Assembly (NCBI RefSeq): GCF_022348165.1 | Contig: NZ_JAKRFI010000001.1 | Coordinates: 992,001-1,056,000, forward strand | From: Halomonas sp. McH1-25 | GTDB lineage: Bacteria; Pseudomonadota; Gammaproteobacteria; Pseudomonadales; Halomonadaceae | Reading direction: 5' to 3' | DNA length: 64,000 bases | Part shown: piece after piece, positions 8,617 to 19,431 of the stretch | Layout: every line of letters starts with the position of its first letter | Position numbering within the stretch: the stretch's first letter is position 1 | Program-made: the position numbers and the translations under genes | The notes under the pieces: model-generated | Database searches by the model: none | What the model was told of the DNA's origin: nothing | Seen by the model: the letters and a program-made list of their open reading frames with translations, nothing else

Positions 8617-9938
8617 GCATTCCTCCTCGCGGTGGATGCCGGTTCGTGCGCTGCATCCACCCTACGCAAACTGAACCACTCGAGAACCCCGGCGACCATA
8701 AAGAAGGAACCGCAGACCAAGGCCTCGTCCTCTTCGTCTAGCACCTGCATCAGCCACTCGGCGCCGGCCGCCGGCGACTGGGCCTGATGCAGTACCGTCT
8801 GCCCCTGGCTTTCGAGCAAGGCGGCCAACTCGGATGCGCTACGTGCCCTCTCGCCATCGAGACTGACAGCGACCCAGCCATCTACCTGGGGTGACAGTGC
8901 CGCCACGACACCGGAGGCATCCTTGTCGCCCAACATGCCGAGCAAGCCGATGCGGCGTGCCGGACGTGCCCGCCGGGCGAGACGCGAGGCCAAGTAATGG
9001 GCGGCATGCGGATTATGCGCCACATCCAGGCACCACTGCCCCAGCCACTGCATTCGCCCGGGCAACTGCACGTTGGCGAAGCCACGCCGGCACGCCTCGA
9101 CATCGAGCGTCATGCCGGCCAGATAAAGCGCCTGCAGGGCACTGGCCGCATTGTCGCGTGGCAGACGCGGATCGGGTAGCTGCGCAAGGGTCGTCGGGTT
9201 GCCGTGACCATCACGACCTTGCCAGGTCCAGGTAGCATCGGCGTCTGGCTCGTCATGGCGGAAGTCATCGCCCAACGCATGCACGCCGGCCCCAACGCTC
9301 AAGGCCACTTGGCGCACGCTGCGCGGTAGATGTTCGCTGCCCAGCACCACGGGACGCATGCGCCGCATGATGCCGGCCTTTTCACGGCCAATCTGCTCGA
9401 GATCCGTTCCCAGGAATGCAGCATGGTCTTGAGCGATGGTGGTAATCACCGCCACGTCGGGGTCGATGACGTTGACTGCATCGAGTCGCCCTCCCAGCCC
9501 GACTTCGAGGATCGCCAAGTCAGGACGACGCTGGGCGATGGCCCAGAACGCGCCCAACGTTCCAGCCTCGAAATACGTCAGGCTGACCGGCTCGGGGGCA
9601 AGGCGTGCGGTCTCGACACGCTCGAAGCCGGTCACCAGCAGATCATCCTCGGCCTCGGCGCCGTCGAAGCGCAGGCGTTCGTTGTAACGCAGCAGGTGAG
9701 GAGACGTATACGTCGCCGTGCTTAGCCCATGGGCACGCGCCAACGCTTCGAGCATGGCCACGGTCGACCCCTTGCCATTGGTACCGGCTACGGTGATGAC
9801 CCGCTTGGCAATGGGCGAATCCATCAAGCCCATACGGCACGCGACCTCGGCCACACGCTCCAGGCCGAGGTCGATGCTTACGGGATGCTGGCGCTCGAGG
9901 CGCGCCAGCCAATCAGTCAGGGAAGCGGCGGCGCTCAT
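8613..9938 (-). CDS. folC: bifunctional dihydrofolate synthase / folylpolyglutamate synthase
   Basis: FolC adds L-glutamate to dihydropteroate and to reduced folates in the cytosol. The 441-aa protein carries the ATP-binding loop VAGTNGKGSTV (residues 50-60), the Mur-ligase type segment LEVGLGGRLDAVN, and ITTIAQDHAAFLG. The C-terminal domain has LDVAHNPHA and the nucleotide-handling strand IGLLGMLGDKD. It starts on the base after the accD stop (TGA then ATG) and overlaps dedD by four bases. The accD-folC-dedD-cvpA order is conserved in Pseudomonas. Confidence 0.95.
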   Translation of the reverse strand: MSAAASLTDWLARLERQHPVSIDLGLERVAEVACRMGLMDSPIAKRVITVAGTNGKGSTVAMLEALARAHGLSTATYTSPHLLRYNERLRFDGAEAEDDLLVTGFERVETARLAPEPVSLTYFEAGTLGAFWAIAQRRPDLAILEVGLGGRLDAVNVIDPDVAVITTIAQDHAAFLGTDLEQIGREKAGIMRRMRPVVLGSEHLPRSVRQVALSVGAGVHALGDDFRHDEPDADATWTWQGRDGHGNPTTLAQLPDPRLPRDNAASALQALYLAGMTLDVEACRRGFANVQLPGRMQWLGQWCLDVAHNPHAAHYLASRLARRARPARRIGLLGMLGDKDASGVVAALSPQVDGWVAVSLDGERARSASELAALLESQGQTVLHQAQSPAAGAEWLMQVLDEEDEALVCGSFFMVAGVLEWFSLRRVDAAHEPASTARRNA

Positions 9939-10889
9939 TCAGCGTTCGATATCACGCAGCTCATCGTCGACGGCGACCTCGTCGGTTGCTTCGTCAGGAG
10001 ATGCCTTGGGGTCTAGCTCAGGCTCGGCTTCCGGCGCCCAGCGGGTCAGTTTACGCAGGACACTCCCCAAGCGTTCACGCATCTCGCTGCGGTGCACGAT
10101 CATGTCCACGGTGCCATGCTCGAGCAGGAACTCGCTGCGCTGGAAGCCTTCGGGCAACTTCTCGCGCACGGTTTGCTCGATGACGCGCGGCCCGGCGAAA
10201 CCGATCAAGGCATTGGGCTCGGCCACGTTGAGGTCGCCCAGCATCGCCAGCGAAGCGGAAACCCCACCGAACACCGGATCGGTGAGTACCGAGATGTAGG
10301 GAATGCCGGCTTGCTTGAGCTTTTCGAGCGCAGCGGAAGTCTTGGCCATCTGCATCAGCGAGAACAGCGCTTCCTGCATGCGCGCCCCGCCCGAGGCGGC
10401 GAAACAGATCAGCGGAATGCCCTCCTCCAGGGCCAGGCTGGCCGCGCGCACGAACTTCTCGCCGACCACGGCGCCCATGGAGCCGCCCATGAACGTGAAC
10501 TCGAACGCCACGGCCACCATGGGCATGCCATCGAGCGTCCCGCGCATGGCGATCAGCGCATCGTTCTCGTCGGTTTCCTTCTGCGCCGCGGCAAGGCGAT
10601 CCTTGTACTTCTTGGTATCGCGGAACTTGAGCCGGTCGGCCGGCTGCAGATCGGTGGCGATCTCTTGGCGCCCCTCCGCATCGAGGAACCAATCGAGACG
10701 CTTGCGCGCCGTCAGGCGCAGGTGATGGTCGCACTTGGGGCAAACGTTGTGGTGCTTTTCCAGCTCGGGAAGATAGAGCACCGCGTCGCATTTCGGACAC
10801 TTGCGCCACAGGCCGTCGGGGATGCTGGTACGACGATCCTGGCGCTGGGTGCGGCCCATGGACGGGACGATCTTGTCTAGCCAGCTCAT
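9939..10889 (-). CDS. accD: acetyl-CoA carboxylase carboxyltransferase subunit beta
   Basis: AccD forms the carboxyltransferase with AccA and moves CO2 from biotin-BCCP to acetyl-CoA, giving malonyl-CoA for fatty acid synthesis. The 316-aa protein has the N-terminal zinc ribbon with Cys31, Cys34, Cys50 and Cys53, then a crotonase-like core with [11 protein letters not shown] and [19 protein letters not shown]. The C-terminal tail of about 40 residues is acidic, which is common in this family. The Shine-Dalgarno sequence is weak. It follows trpA by 82 bases. Confidence 0.96.
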   Translation of the reverse strand: MSWLDKIVPSMGRTQRQDRRTSIPDGLWRKCPKCDAVLYLPELEKHHNVCPKCDHHLRLTARKRLDWFLDAEGRQEIATDLQPADRLKFRDTKKYKDRLAAAQKETDENDALIAMRGTLDGMPMVAVAFEFTFMGGSMGAVVGEKFVRAASLALEEGIPLICFAASGGARMQEALFSLMQMAKTSAALEKLKQAGIPYISVLTDPVFGGVSASLAMLGDLNVAEPNALIGFAGPRVIEQTVREKLPEGFQRSEFLLEHGTVDMIVHRSEMRERLGSVLRKLTRWAPEAEPELDPKASPDEATDEVAVDDELRDIER

Positions 10890-10971
10890 GGTCAGAGGAT
10901 TTCCGTTCTGCTGCTGTCAGGAAACCCGAGGCGCCATGCCCCGGGAGAATATTCTTGGGTGGCGAGTGGCA

Positions 10972-11775
10972 TCAGGCATCGAGTGCCTGGCGCATCTCGC
11001 CGAGTACCCCTTTGAGTTCTTCGGCGACGCTGTCGGGCCGCTCGCAACCTTCCGCGATACGCGACACCAACGCGCTGCCGACGATGACGCCGTCTGCCAC
11101 CCTGCCGACGGCAGCGGCCGAGGCACCGTCGCGAATGCCGAAGCCCACGCAGAGCGGCAGCCCGGTCAGCTTGCGCAGCACGTCCAGTTGCCGGTCGACG
11201 GCATCGACATCCAGGCTTGCCGCACCGGTCACGCCCTTGAGCGACACGTAGTACAGGTACCCTTCTCCATGGGCGCATATTGTAGCGGCCCGAGCCTCGG
11301 AAGTGGTAGGGGCGACAAGGAAGATCGATTGCAGGCGATGTTCCTTGAATAGCGGCGCGATCTCGTCGGCCTCTTCGGGCGGCATATCGACGATGAGTAC
11401 GCCGTCCACGCCCGCCTCGGCGGCCTGCTCGGCAAAGGCCGGGTAGCCGAGGCGCTCGATGGGGTTCAGATAGCCCATCAACACGACAGGCGTCTCGCTG
11501 TCGCTGCGGCGGAACTCGCGCACCATGGAAAAGATGTGCGACAACCGCGTGTTATGCTTGAGTGCGCGCTCACAGGCCTTCTGGATCACCGGCCCATCGG
11601 CCATGGGATCCGAGAATGGGATGCCCAACTCGATGATGTCGGCGCCAGCCTCGACCAGGGCGTGCATGTAGTTCACGGTATGATCGGGCGAAGGATCGCC
11701 GGCCGTGATGTAGGGAATCAGCGCGGTACGGCCCTGCTCCTTGAGAGCGGCGAAGCGTTGGTCGATTCGGTTCAT
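10972..11775 (-). CDS. trpA: tryptophan synthase alpha subunit
   Basis: TrpA cleaves indole-3-glycerol phosphate and channels indole to TrpB. The 267-aa TIM barrel shows the catalytic Glu in [15 protein letters not shown] and the catalytic Asp in [11 protein letters not shown]; the phosphate-binding loop is LCVGFGIRD. It starts ten bases after the trpB stop, which fits the co-translated TrpA-TrpB complex. Confidence 0.96.
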   Translation of the reverse strand: MNRIDQRFAALKEQGRTALIPYITAGDPSPDHTVNYMHALVEAGADIIELGIPFSDPMADGPVIQKACERALKHNTRLSHIFSMVREFRRSDSETPVVLMGYLNPIERLGYPAFAEQAAEAGVDGVLIVDMPPEEADEIAPLFKEHRLQSIFLVAPTTSEARAATICAHGEGYLYYVSLKGVTGAASLDVDAVDRQLDVLRKLTGLPLCVGFGIRDGASAAAVGRVADGVIVGSALVSRIAEGCERPDSVAEELKGVLGEMRQALDA

Positions 11776-11785
11776 TCTTGCCCTC

Positions 11786-13000
11786 TCAGAAATTGACGCC
11801 GTCGATCTTGGCCACGGTCAGGATATCCTTGTCGCCGCGTCCGGAAAGATTGACGACGATGTGCTGGTCCGGCCGCATGGTCGGGGCCAGTACCTTGGCG
11901 TATGCCATGGCATGCGCAGACTCGAGCGCCGGCATGATGCCTTCCATCCGGGTCAGCTCACGGAACGCCTCGAGCACTTTGTCGTCGTTGGCGGCTACGT
12001 ACTGCACACGTCCCACGTCCTTCCACAACGCATGCTCCGGTCCGACACCGGGATAGTCGAGCCCCGCGGAGATGGAATGAGTATCGGCGATCTGGCCGCC
12101 TTCATCGGACATCAGGTAAGTGCGGTTGCCATGCAACACGCCGCGCGGTGCATTGGCGGTCAGCGGTGCCGCATGGCGACCGGTCTCGACCCCGTCACCG
12201 CCGGCCTCGACGCCGTACATCTGCACATCGTCGTCCTCGACGAAGGGATAGAACAGGCCCATGGCGTTGGAACCACCGCCCACGCAGGCGACCAATGCAT
12301 CGGGCAGGCGTCCGATCTGTTCCAGCGACTGACGACGCGCCTCGCGGCCGACCACGGCATTGAAGTCGCGGACCAGCATCGGATAGGGGTGCGGTCCGGC
12401 GACGGTGCCGATGATGTAGAAGGTATCATCGACGTTGGTCACCCAGTCGCGCAGCGCCTCGTTCATGGCATCCTTGAGCGTGCGCGAGCCGGACTCCACA
12501 GGGATCACGTTGGCGCCCAGCAAATGCATGCGGTAGACGTTGAGCTTCTGGCGTTCGACGTCCTCGGCGCCCATGTAGATATCGCACTTCAACCCTAGCC
12601 GAGCCGCGACCGTGGCGGTGGCGACGCCGTGCTGGCCAGCGCCGGTCTCGGCGATGACCCGCGGCTTGCCGCCTTTCTTGGCCAACAGGGCCTGGCCGAT
12701 GGTGTTGTTCACCTTATGCGCGCCAGTGTGGTTGAGGTCCTCGCGCTTGAGCCAGATCTGCGCGCCACCAAGGTGCTTGGACCATCGTTCAGCGTGATAC
12801 AGCGGAGACGGGCGGCCGACGTAGTGGGCCAGGTCATAGTCGAATTCCGCCTGGAAGTCCGGATCGTCGCGAAGACTCTGGTAAGTCTTCTCCAGTTCTT
12901 CCAGCGCGAAGCTCAGGGTCTCCGAAACGAACCGGCCGCCGTAGGGGCCGAAATGGCCACGGTCATCGGGCAGACGGGTCAGGTCGCTGAACTTGGTCAC
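11786..13000 (-). CDS. trpB: tryptophan synthase beta subunit
   Basis: TrpB is the PLP subunit that joins indole and serine to make tryptophan. The core motifs are [12 protein letters not shown], the PLP lysine in [14 protein letters not shown], the phosphate-binding loop [10 protein letters not shown], and the C-terminal NLSGRGDKD. The start is a GTG at 13000 (VTKFSDLTR) because a GAGG box lies eight bases upstream. A GTG at 13009 would begin three codons earlier but almost touches that box. The predicted product is 404 aa, close to the usual size. Confidence 0.95.
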   Translation of the reverse strand: MTKFSDLTRLPDDRGHFGPYGGRFVSETLSFALEELEKTYQSLRDDPDFQAEFDYDLAHYVGRPSPLYHAERWSKHLGGAQIWLKREDLNHTGAHKVNNTIGQALLAKKGGKPRVIAETGAGQHGVATATVAARLGLKCDIYMGAEDVERQKLNVYRMHLLGANVIPVESGSRTLKDAMNEALRDWVTNVDDTFYIIGTVAGPHPYPMLVRDFNAVVGREARRQSLEQIGRLPDALVACVGGGSNAMGLFYPFVEDDDVQMYGVEAGGDGVETGRHAAPLTANAPRGVLHGNRTYLMSDEGGQIADTHSISAGLDYPGVGPEHALWKDVGRVQYVAANDDKVLEAFRELTRMEGIMPALESAHAMAYAKVLAPTMRPDQHIVVNLSGRGDKDILTVAKIDGVNF

Positions 13001-13027
13001 GAAAGACACCTCATCGGGTCGCTGGGC

Positions 13028-13663
13028 TCAATCTTGAGCGAGAAACACTTGGCGCACGAAGGCGCGGATCTTGTCGGGGTCCTTGATGCCCTTGGCCTGC
13101 TCGACTCCCCCCGAGACGTCGACGGCAAAGGGGCGGACCTTGCGGATAGCCTCGCCGACGTTGGACGCGTCGAGGCCTCCCGCGAGAATAACAGGTTTTG
13201 CCAGACTTGCGGGGATTCGCGACCAGTCGAAGGTTTCCCCGGTGCCACCCGGCACTCCCCGCTTGTAGGCGTCGAGCAACAGCCCCCGCGCACCGGCATA
13301 TTCGCTCGCCGCCGCCCCAAGGTCGATGCCGTCGCGCATGCGCAGGGCCTTCACCCAAGGGCGCGACGCCTGGCTGCATTCGACAGGCGTCTCATCGCCA
13401 TGGAACTGAACTACATCGAGATGCGCTTCACACGCCTGGACGAAAGCCGGGTCCTGATCGACGAACAGGCCGACACGTGTGACGAAGGCCGGTACACGGG
13501 CGGACAACGCAGCCAAACGTTCGAGGTCGAGCGCCCGGGGGCTACCCGGCCACATCACGAACCCCAGCGCATCGGCGCCGGCAGCCACGGCAGCGTCGAC
13601 ATCCTCGGCACGTGTCAGACCACAGATCTTGACTCGAGTACGCAACGTGAAGGTCGGACTCAT
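13028..13663 (-). CDS. trpF: phosphoribosylanthranilate isomerase
   Basis: TrpF converts phosphoribosylanthranilate to CdRP in tryptophan synthesis. The 211-aa TIM barrel has the catalytic Cys in [12 protein letters not shown], the catalytic Asp in [10 protein letters not shown], and the phosphate-binding segment [14 protein letters not shown] at 13663 has an AGGAG box eight bases upstream, located inside the end of truA, and it overlaps the truA stop in an ATGA. A GTG at 13681 exists in frame but has no such site. It is followed 27 bases later by trpB. Confidence 0.95.
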   Translation of the reverse strand: MSPTFTLRTRVKICGLTRAEDVDAAVAAGADALGFVMWPGSPRALDLERLAALSARVPAFVTRVGLFVDQDPAFVQACEAHLDVVQFHGDETPVECSQASRPWVKALRMRDGIDLGAAASEYAGARGLLLDAYKRGVPGGTGETFDWSRIPASLAKPVILAGGLDASNVGEAIRKVRPFAVDVSGGVEQAKGIKDPDKIRAFVRQVFLAQD

Positions 13664-14646
13664 GTGCGGGACTCCTGACACGGCGACGGCAGTTCATGCC
13701 GTTCACCGGAGGCATTCATGACAGTGTCATCTCGTTGTTCGCGCTCGGTCACTGGCTGGCCGAGGCGAAAGCGCACCATGGGACAATCGGGCAGTGGACG
13801 TTCCCCCGTCCATTCGCCCAGGAAGGCCAGCAGGTTGGGGCCGAGCGGCTCACGTGGCAGTCCAAAACGCTCGTCATAGAGCGAGTCGACGAAATGCAGA
13901 CCGCATCCCGGTGCGGTGACGTTGGCCAGGGCGCGATCGCGCAGCGAGAGAAGCCGTGCCATGTAGTCGACGCCCTGCTCGCCCTTGCCCACCGCGACCA
14001 GCGCCCCGGCGATGTTGCGAATCATGTGATGCAGGAAAGCGTTGGCCTGCACATCGATGACGACCAGCGGGCCATAGCGGTTGACCGTAATGAAGTGCAG
14101 GTGACGCCGCGGCGTCTTGGACTGGCATCCGGCAGCGCGAAAGCTGGAAAAGTCGTGCTCGCCGACCAGTGCCTGGGCCGCCACGTGCATGCGCTCGGCA
14201 TCGAGTGGCTCACGACACCAGGTGGCATTGGCACGTTCCAGTACCGGACGACTGGGCTGGTTGAGAATGACGTAACGGTAGCGCCGAGCCAGCGCCTTGA
14301 ATCGGGCATGAAAATCGTCGGCGACGGGCACCAACCAGCGCACGGCGATGTCGCGAGGCAGGTTGGCGTTGGCGCCGAACACCCACGCTTTCTGGGTACG
14401 CGCAACCGGTGCGTCGAAATGCGCGATCTGCCGTGTGGCATGCACGCCGGTATCGGTGCGTCCGCTACAGAGAACGCGCACCGAGGTTGCAGCCACCTTG
14501 CCGAGCGCCGCTTCCAGCGCAGCCTGCACCGAGGGGGCATGCTTGAGACGCTGCCAGCCGCAATAGGCGCTGCCGTCATATTCCACGCCAATGGCCAGGC
14601 GTCCGGTGAGGCGGGAAGTGTCGTCCAGGTACTCGAACAGGGGCAT
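13660..14646 (-). CDS. truA: tRNA pseudouridine(38-40) synthase, with C-terminal extension
   Basis: TruA makes pseudouridine at positions 38-40 of the tRNA anticodon arm. The N-terminal motif [15 protein letters not shown] and the catalytic Asp in [11 protein letters not shown] are intact, as is [15 protein letters not shown]. The protein is 328 aa, clearly longer than the roughly 270 aa usual for TruA. The extra 40-50 residues follow the [19 protein letters not shown] segment and reach into the trpF ribosome binding site, ending in an ATGA overlap with trpF. The role of the tail is unknown. Confidence 0.94.
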   Translation of the reverse strand: MPLFEYLDDTSRLTGRLAIGVEYDGSAYCGWQRLKHAPSVQAALEAALGKVAATSVRVLCSGRTDTGVHATRQIAHFDAPVARTQKAWVFGANANLPRDIAVRWLVPVADDFHARFKALARRYRYVILNQPSRPVLERANATWCREPLDAERMHVAAQALVGEHDFSSFRAAGCQSKTPRRHLHFITVNRYGPLVVIDVQANAFLHHMIRNIAGALVAVGKGEQGVDYMARLLSLRDRALANVTAPGCGLHFVDSLYDERFGLPREPLGPNLLAFLGEWTGERPLPDCPMVRFRLGQPVTEREQRDDTVMNASGERHELPSPCQESRT

Positions 14647-14721
14647 CGGCTCAGTCGCAGTCGCAGTCGATGGACCGACACCCTAGCCAAGCTGGCTGCA
14701 GCGCACCGGGACGATGCCCGA

Positions 14722-16806
14722 TCAGCGCGCCGGCTTGATCTTTGACGTGTCGGTAGTGGGCCGATCATTATCCAGATTTAAGGGCTCGAATGCCACTTCT
14801 TCGATGTCCCATTCAGCATCGTCGCGCCCCGTTGAGGACGAGAGTCCAGGAAACTCCGGAATGTCGATGCCGGGCCGTTGCAACGCATCGTGACGCGACT
14901 CGTGTTCCGGCTCGAGGCTCGGCGGCTTGTAGTCGATGATCCGCTCGACATCGGCGACCACGCTATCCACGGCCCCCTCGATACGCTTCGCTTCGTCCAG
15001 AAGATGCCTCGAAGGATCTTCCGAAGCCGCGGCTTCCTGCGCCTTGTCGGGCTGGCCGTCATCGGACTCGAAGCGAGCCATGAGCCGATCGATCTCCGAG
15101 CGATAGTCGCCATCGGTGCGTTCAAGGAGCTGCGCTGCCTCCCGCTCGGCGGCGTCACGCCTGCCCAGCTCGGTATAGGCGAGCAGCAGCTTGAGCCGGA
15201 GATCGTGCCGCTCGGGCTCACTCTCCAGGCTTTTTTCCAGCAACTCGCTCGCCTGCTCGTAGCGTCCGTAGGCGATGAAGATATCGGCTTCGTTGATGGT
15301 CTCAGCCTGAGGCGCGCTTTCGGTGGGCGAAGCGGTGCTTACAGGAACTGGCGCCGGCACCTTCTCGACGAAGTCGGGTATGCCGCTATCGCCCATCGCT
15401 TGTTGGAAGCTGTAATCCATACCAGCGTCATCGGGCTCGCGCTGGCTACGCCGGCGCAAGATGGCCCAGACCAGCAGCAGCAACGCAATTGCACCGCCAC
15501 CGATCAAGCTTGCCTGATCGGCGATACCTTGCCGGATACGCTGCCATAGGCCGGACCTGTCAGTCCGCCCGTCAGCAGCCGAGACGGCGCTGTTGGCCTG
15601 AGCCAGCGGCACAGAAGATGCCGCCGCTGTCGACGAGGCAGCGGCCACCGGCTGCGCAGGCTCGACGGCGTCTTTCGCCGGTGCGGCAGCCACCGACTGG
15701 CTGAGCAGTTCGCGCAGTGAAGCCATGTCCTCGCGCAGGGACACGATTTCGTCCTGCAGACGATCACGTTCGATGCGCATCTCCGCCAGCGCTTTTCGAC
15801 TGGACTGCCAGTTGGCCTCCAACGCTGCCAGACGTGCCGCCTCGTCGAGCGGTGGCTCGCTGCTTTCAGCGCTTGTGCCCGTGGCGACCGCCGTTTGACT
15901 GTCGAGCGGCATCTGGGCGTCGTTGCTATCGCTCGCTGCCGTTTCGGCAGCCAGCTCGATATCGCTGAGCAGAGTAAGTCGTGGCGTCTCCACCACCCCC
16001 GAAGCCATATCGTCACGCCCCGACGACCGCCAAGCCCGGTTTTGCTGGCTTACCTGCTGGTGTGCGTTGCTGGCAACCTCGGCCATCAGCCGCTCATCGG
16101 CAGGCACGTCGAGCACAGCACCTGCACGCAGGCTATTGATATTGCCGCCGGGAAACGCTGCCTGATTGGTGCGGAACAGCGCCATCATCACCTGTTCGAC
16201 ACTCACACCAGCCGGCCGGGAGACACGCTCGGCAATGCGCCACAAGGTATCACCGGGCTTGACCTCGATACGTCGGGATTGCCCGACCGGAGCGACAGGC
16301 AGATGCTCCTTTCCTTTCACCGGCGAGGCCGAGGGCAGCGAGGTTGCCTGGGCTACCTTTGACGTTTTTCCGGATGAATGCTGTCCATTGTCGATCAGCG
16401 CTGCCGTACCAGCATAGCCTGGCGGGTCGAGCAACAGCGTGACTTGGCGGCGCAGCGTGCCATCCGGCCACTCCAGGGCCAGCAGCAGGTCAAGGTAGGG
16501 CTCATTCACCGGCTTGTCGGTGCTCAGCACGACCGACAGCTGCCCTGCGTCCGTGGAGAGAGCCATCTGCACGCTTTCGGCCAGCGCACTGCGCGACATG
16601 CCGGCTTGGCCGAACGCCTCGGCATCGGCCAGCCGTACGCGCAAATGACTAGGATCCAACCCTCCCAGGTCGGATAGCGCGATACGTGCCCGCAACGGCT
16701 CGCTCAGGCTCGAATTCACCTCGGGCTCGGCCAGGCCCAGCGCCTGCAAGCCAGGGCTCGCCGTCGCCAACGTGACCAGGACGGCCAGCGATACAGTGCG
16801 TCTCAT
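14722..16806 (-). CDS. fimV: FimV-like peptidoglycan-binding polar hub protein
   Basis: FimV proteins organise the cell pole and type IV pili or secretion assembly. The 694-aa protein has a signal peptide (MRRTVSLAVLVTLATASPG), the FimV N-terminal domain (LGLAEPEVNSSLSEPLRARI, residues 23-42), a LysM domain (about 178-235, VKPGDTLWRIAERV), a coiled coil (about 320-370), one membrane helix (about 433-452) and a TPR-like unit (about 505-565, YGRYEQASELLEKSLE). It is shorter than P. aeruginosa FimV (about 920 aa), and I do not see the usual C-terminal FimV motif. ATG at 16806 precedes the signal peptide; an in-frame ATG at 16833 lacks a ribosome binding site. It lies between asd and truA, the Pseudomonas position. 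Confidence 0.9.
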   Translation of the reverse strand: MRRTVSLAVLVTLATASPGLQALGLAEPEVNSSLSEPLRARIALSDLGGLDPSHLRVRLADAEAFGQAGMSRSALAESVQMALSTDAGQLSVVLSTDKPVNEPYLDLLLALEWPDGTLRRQVTLLLDPPGYAGTAALIDNGQHSSGKTSKVAQATSLPSASPVKGKEHLPVAPVGQSRRIEVKPGDTLWRIAERVSRPAGVSVEQVMMALFRTNQAAFPGGNINSLRAGAVLDVPADERLMAEVASNAHQQVSQQNRAWRSSGRDDMASGVVETPRLTLLSDIELAAETAASDSNDAQMPLDSQTAVATGTSAESSEPPLDEAARLAALEANWQSSRKALAEMRIERDRLQDEIVSLREDMASLRELLSQSVAAAPAKDAVEPAQPVAAASSTAAASSVPLAQANSAVSAADGRTDRSGLWQRIRQGIADQASLIGGGAIALLLLVWAILRRRSQREPDDAGMDYSFQQAMGDSGIPDFVEKVPAPVPVSTASPTESAPQAETINEADIFIAYGRYEQASELLEKSLESEPERHDLRLKLLLAYTELGRRDAAEREAAQLLERTDGDYRSEIDRLMARFESDDGQPDKAQEAAASEDPSRHLLDEAKRIEGAVDSVVADVERIIDYKPPSLEPEHESRHDALQRPGIDIPEFPGLSSSTGRDDAEWDIEEVAFEPLNLDNDRPTTDTSKIKPAR

Positions 16807-16941
16807 CTTGTCCCCTGCCGTACCCGCCGTCATCAGGCACCCGTGACGACGTTGTATTAGAACGTTGCCACATAAGTAGCATAAAACCGCGCCGAGGGAT
16901 TAAACGAAAAGCGTCCCGAACAGCGGCCATTTGCTCCATGC

Positions 16942-16967
16942 AAAAACGCCTCCCCTGGGGGAGGCGT
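16942..16967 (-). terminator. rho-independent terminator after asd
   Basis: A ten-base stem (ACGCCTCCCC/GGGGAGGCGT) with a two-base loop is followed on the minus strand by TTTTTG. It lies between asd and fimV and should separate asd from the fimV-truA-trp unit. Confidence 0.85.
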
Positions 16968-16996
16968 CGATTCGGTGCCAATGGTGGCGGGCTCGA

Positions 16997-18109
16997 TTAC
17001 TGCTCGCGCAGGATCGAGAGCATGCGCTTGAGCGGCTCGGCCGCACCCCACAACAACTGGTCGCCAACGGTAAACGCGGTGAGATACTCGCCGCCCATGG
17101 CCAGCTTGCGCAGCCGCCCCACCGGCACGGTCATGGTACCTGACACGGCAGACGGCGTGAGATCGCGCAGGGTCGCCTCTTTCTCGTTAGGTACGACCTT
17201 GACCCACTCATTGTGCTTGGCCAGGCGATCCTCGATTTCGTCGAGCGGTACGTCCTTCTTGAGCTTGATGGTGAAGGCCTGGCTGTGAGAGCGCATCGCC
17301 CCGATACGCACGCAGAGCCCGTCGATGGGGATCGGATTGGCGCCATGGCCGAGAATCTTGTTGGTCTCGACGCTGCCCTTCCACTCCTCGCGGGTCTGAC
17401 CGTTGTCCATCGGCTTGTCGATCCACGGCAACAGGCCGCCGGCCAGCGGTGCGCCGAAGTTCTCGACGGGGAAACGGTCGCCGCGCATCGACTCGGTCAC
17501 CTTGCGATCAATATCGAGAATGGCGCTGGCCGGATCGTCCAGCTCATGCTGAACGCTATCACGCAGCGACCCCATCTGGGTCAGCAGTTCGCGCATATGC
17601 TTTGCGCCGGAGCCGGAAGCCGCCTGGTAGGTCATGGAGGTCATCCATTCCACCAGATCGGCCTCGAACAGCCCCCCCAGGCCCATCAGCATCAGACTGA
17701 CCGTACAGTTGCCGCCGACGAAGGTCTTGGCGCCCTTGGCCAGTTGGGCATCGATCACATGACGGTTGACCGGATCGAGAACGATGGTCGCTTCATCGGC
17801 CATGCGCAAGGTACTGGCTGCATCCAGCCAATAGCCCTTCCAGCCTGCCTCGCGCAGCGGCTTGTATACCTCGTCGGTGTAATCACCGCCCTGGCAGGTC
17901 ACGATGACATCCAGCGCCTTGAGTTCGTTCTGATCGTAGGCGTCCTTGAGCGGGGGCACGTCCACACCGATGTCGGGCCCCGGCTGGCCGACCTGCGAGG
18001 TGGTGAAGAACACCGGCTCGATACCGGCAAAGTCATTCTCCGAGCGCATGCGGTGCATGAGCACCGAGCCCACCATGCCACGCCAACCGACAAAACCGAC
18101 TTTCAACAT
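16997..18109 (-). CDS. asd: aspartate-semialdehyde dehydrogenase
   Basis: Asd reduces beta-aspartyl phosphate to aspartate semialdehyde with NADPH, feeding lysine, threonine, methionine and, in halophiles, ectoine synthesis. The 370-aa protein starts with the nucleotide fold [14 protein letters not shown] and has the catalytic Cys135 in [12 protein letters not shown]; the substrate-binding and catalytic residues are in [12 protein letters not shown]. It is the long Gram-negative form. The start at 18109 has a GAGGAC box about six bases upstream. It follows leuB. Confidence 0.96.
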   Translation of the reverse strand: MLKVGFVGWRGMVGSVLMHRMRSENDFAGIEPVFFTTSQVGQPGPDIGVDVPPLKDAYDQNELKALDVIVTCQGGDYTDEVYKPLREAGWKGYWLDAASTLRMADEATIVLDPVNRHVIDAQLAKGAKTFVGGNCTVSLMLMGLGGLFEADLVEWMTSMTYQAASGSGAKHMRELLTQMGSLRDSVQHELDDPASAILDIDRKVTESMRGDRFPVENFGAPLAGGLLPWIDKPMDNGQTREEWKGSVETNKILGHGANPIPIDGLCVRIGAMRSHSQAFTIKLKKDVPLDEIEDRLAKHNEWVKVVPNEKEATLRDLTPSAVSGTMTVPVGRLRKLAMGGEYLTAFTVGDQLLWGAAEPLKRMLSILREQ

Positions 18110-18223
18110 GTGAAGTCCTCCTGAATTCCAAGTGTCACCGCCAGCCAGGCTGCCGGTGTGCGTCCGCGGGTGCCACGGACGCGATAGAACCGAGCCTGGG
18201 CGGCCAGACCGACGGCACGGCGC

Positions 18224-19306
18224 TCAGCGCTGCGCGCGGAAGGCCTCGAGAACGGCATCGCCCATCTCGGCAGTGGTTACCTTGCGTGTTCCCGCGTAGG
18301 CGATGTCCGCCGTGCGCAGCCCCTGGTCGAGCACGTTGCCTACCGCCCGCTCGATGCGTTCGGCAAGCGCAGTCTCGTTGAGGGTATAGCGCAGCATCAT
18401 CGCCACGGAAAGAATCGTCGCCAGCGGATTCGCCAAGCCCTGCCCGGCAATGTCCGGCGCGCTGCCATGGCAGGGCTCGTACATGCCCTGGCCATTTTCG
18501 TTGAGCGACGCCGACGGCAGCATACCGATCGAGCCGGTCAGCATGGCCGCCGCATCGGAGAGGATATCACCGAACATGTTGCCGGTAACGATCACATCGA
18601 ACTGCTTGGGAGCGCGCACCAGTTGCATGGCGGCATTGTCGACGTACATGTGCGAGAGCTCGACATCCGGATAGTCGGCGGATAGACGCTCCATGACCTC
18701 GCGCCACAGCATCGTGACCTCGAGCACGTTGGCCTTGTCGACCGAACATAGTCGACCATTGCGCTTCTGGGCCATTTCGAAGGCGACACGACCGATACGC
18801 TCGATTTCCGCTTCAGAATAGACGTAGGTATTGAAACCGACGCGCTGGCCGTCGCGCTCTTCGATGCCGCGCGGCTGACCAAAGTAAATGCCCCCGGTCA
18901 GTTCGCGCACGATCATGATGTCGAGTCCCGACACGACCTCGGGCTTGAGGCTGGAGGCCTCGGCGAGTTGCGGATAGAGCAGCGCCGGACGCAGATTGCC
19001 GAACAGGTTGAGATTCTTGCGCAACCCCAGCAGCCCCTTCTCGGGACGTTTGCCGATATCCTCCAGCTTGTCCCACTTGGGACCGCCGACGGCGCCGAGC
19101 AGAATGGCATCGGCGGCCTTGGCCATGTCCAGCGTCTCGGCCGGCAGCGGCTCGTCGAAGGCATCGAAACCGGCGCCACCCACGAGCCCCTCCTCGAGGA
19201 CAATGTCCAGGCCGGCATCTCGACAGGCATTGAGAATCTTGACCGCCTCGGCGGTGATTTCCGGGCCGATACCGTCACCCGGCAGAACGAGAATCTTGCG
19301 GCTCAT
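18224..19306 (-). CDS. leuB: 3-isopropylmalate dehydrogenase
   Basis: LeuB oxidises and decarboxylates 3-isopropylmalate with NAD+ in leucine synthesis. The 360-aa protein has the N-terminal GDGIGPEI, the substrate region [16 protein letters not shown] and [12 protein letters not shown], the metal and active-site segments around SVDKANVLE, and the NAD loop [15 protein letters not shown]. It lies 125 bases after leuD; the methyltransferase gene found between leuD and leuB in P. aeruginosa is absent. Confidence 0.97.
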   Translation of the reverse strand: MSRKILVLPGDGIGPEITAEAVKILNACRDAGLDIVLEEGLVGGAGFDAFDEPLPAETLDMAKAADAILLGAVGGPKWDKLEDIGKRPEKGLLGLRKNLNLFGNLRPALLYPQLAEASSLKPEVVSGLDIMIVRELTGGIYFGQPRGIEERDGQRVGFNTYVYSEAEIERIGRVAFEMAQKRNGRLCSVDKANVLEVTMLWREVMERLSADYPDVELSHMYVDNAAMQLVRAPKQFDVIVTGNMFGDILSDAAAMLTGSIGMLPSASLNENGQGMYEPCHGSAPDIAGQGLANPLATILSVAMMLRYTLNETALAERIERAVGNVLDQGLRTADIAYAGTRKVTTAEMGDAVLEAFRAQR

Positions 19307-19431
19307 GTGCTTACTCTGACCAGGACCCGGCAGGCCGCGTTCACCTGCCCGGTCGTGTTGAATGAAGCGCTGTCCTTGCGCAGACTTCGAAGAAGCGTCC
19401 CTGGTTTGCGTCCAGCGTTGTGGTTATAGGG

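Noticed and set aside
14650-14675. Three tandem GCGACT hexamers just before truA.
   Set aside because: This is a very short simple repeat; no ribosome binding or regulatory pattern is evident.
18124-18223. Possible terminator or small gene between leuB and asd.
   Set aside because: Only a six-base stem (CGTCCG/CGGACG) without a T-run is present; no support for a feature.
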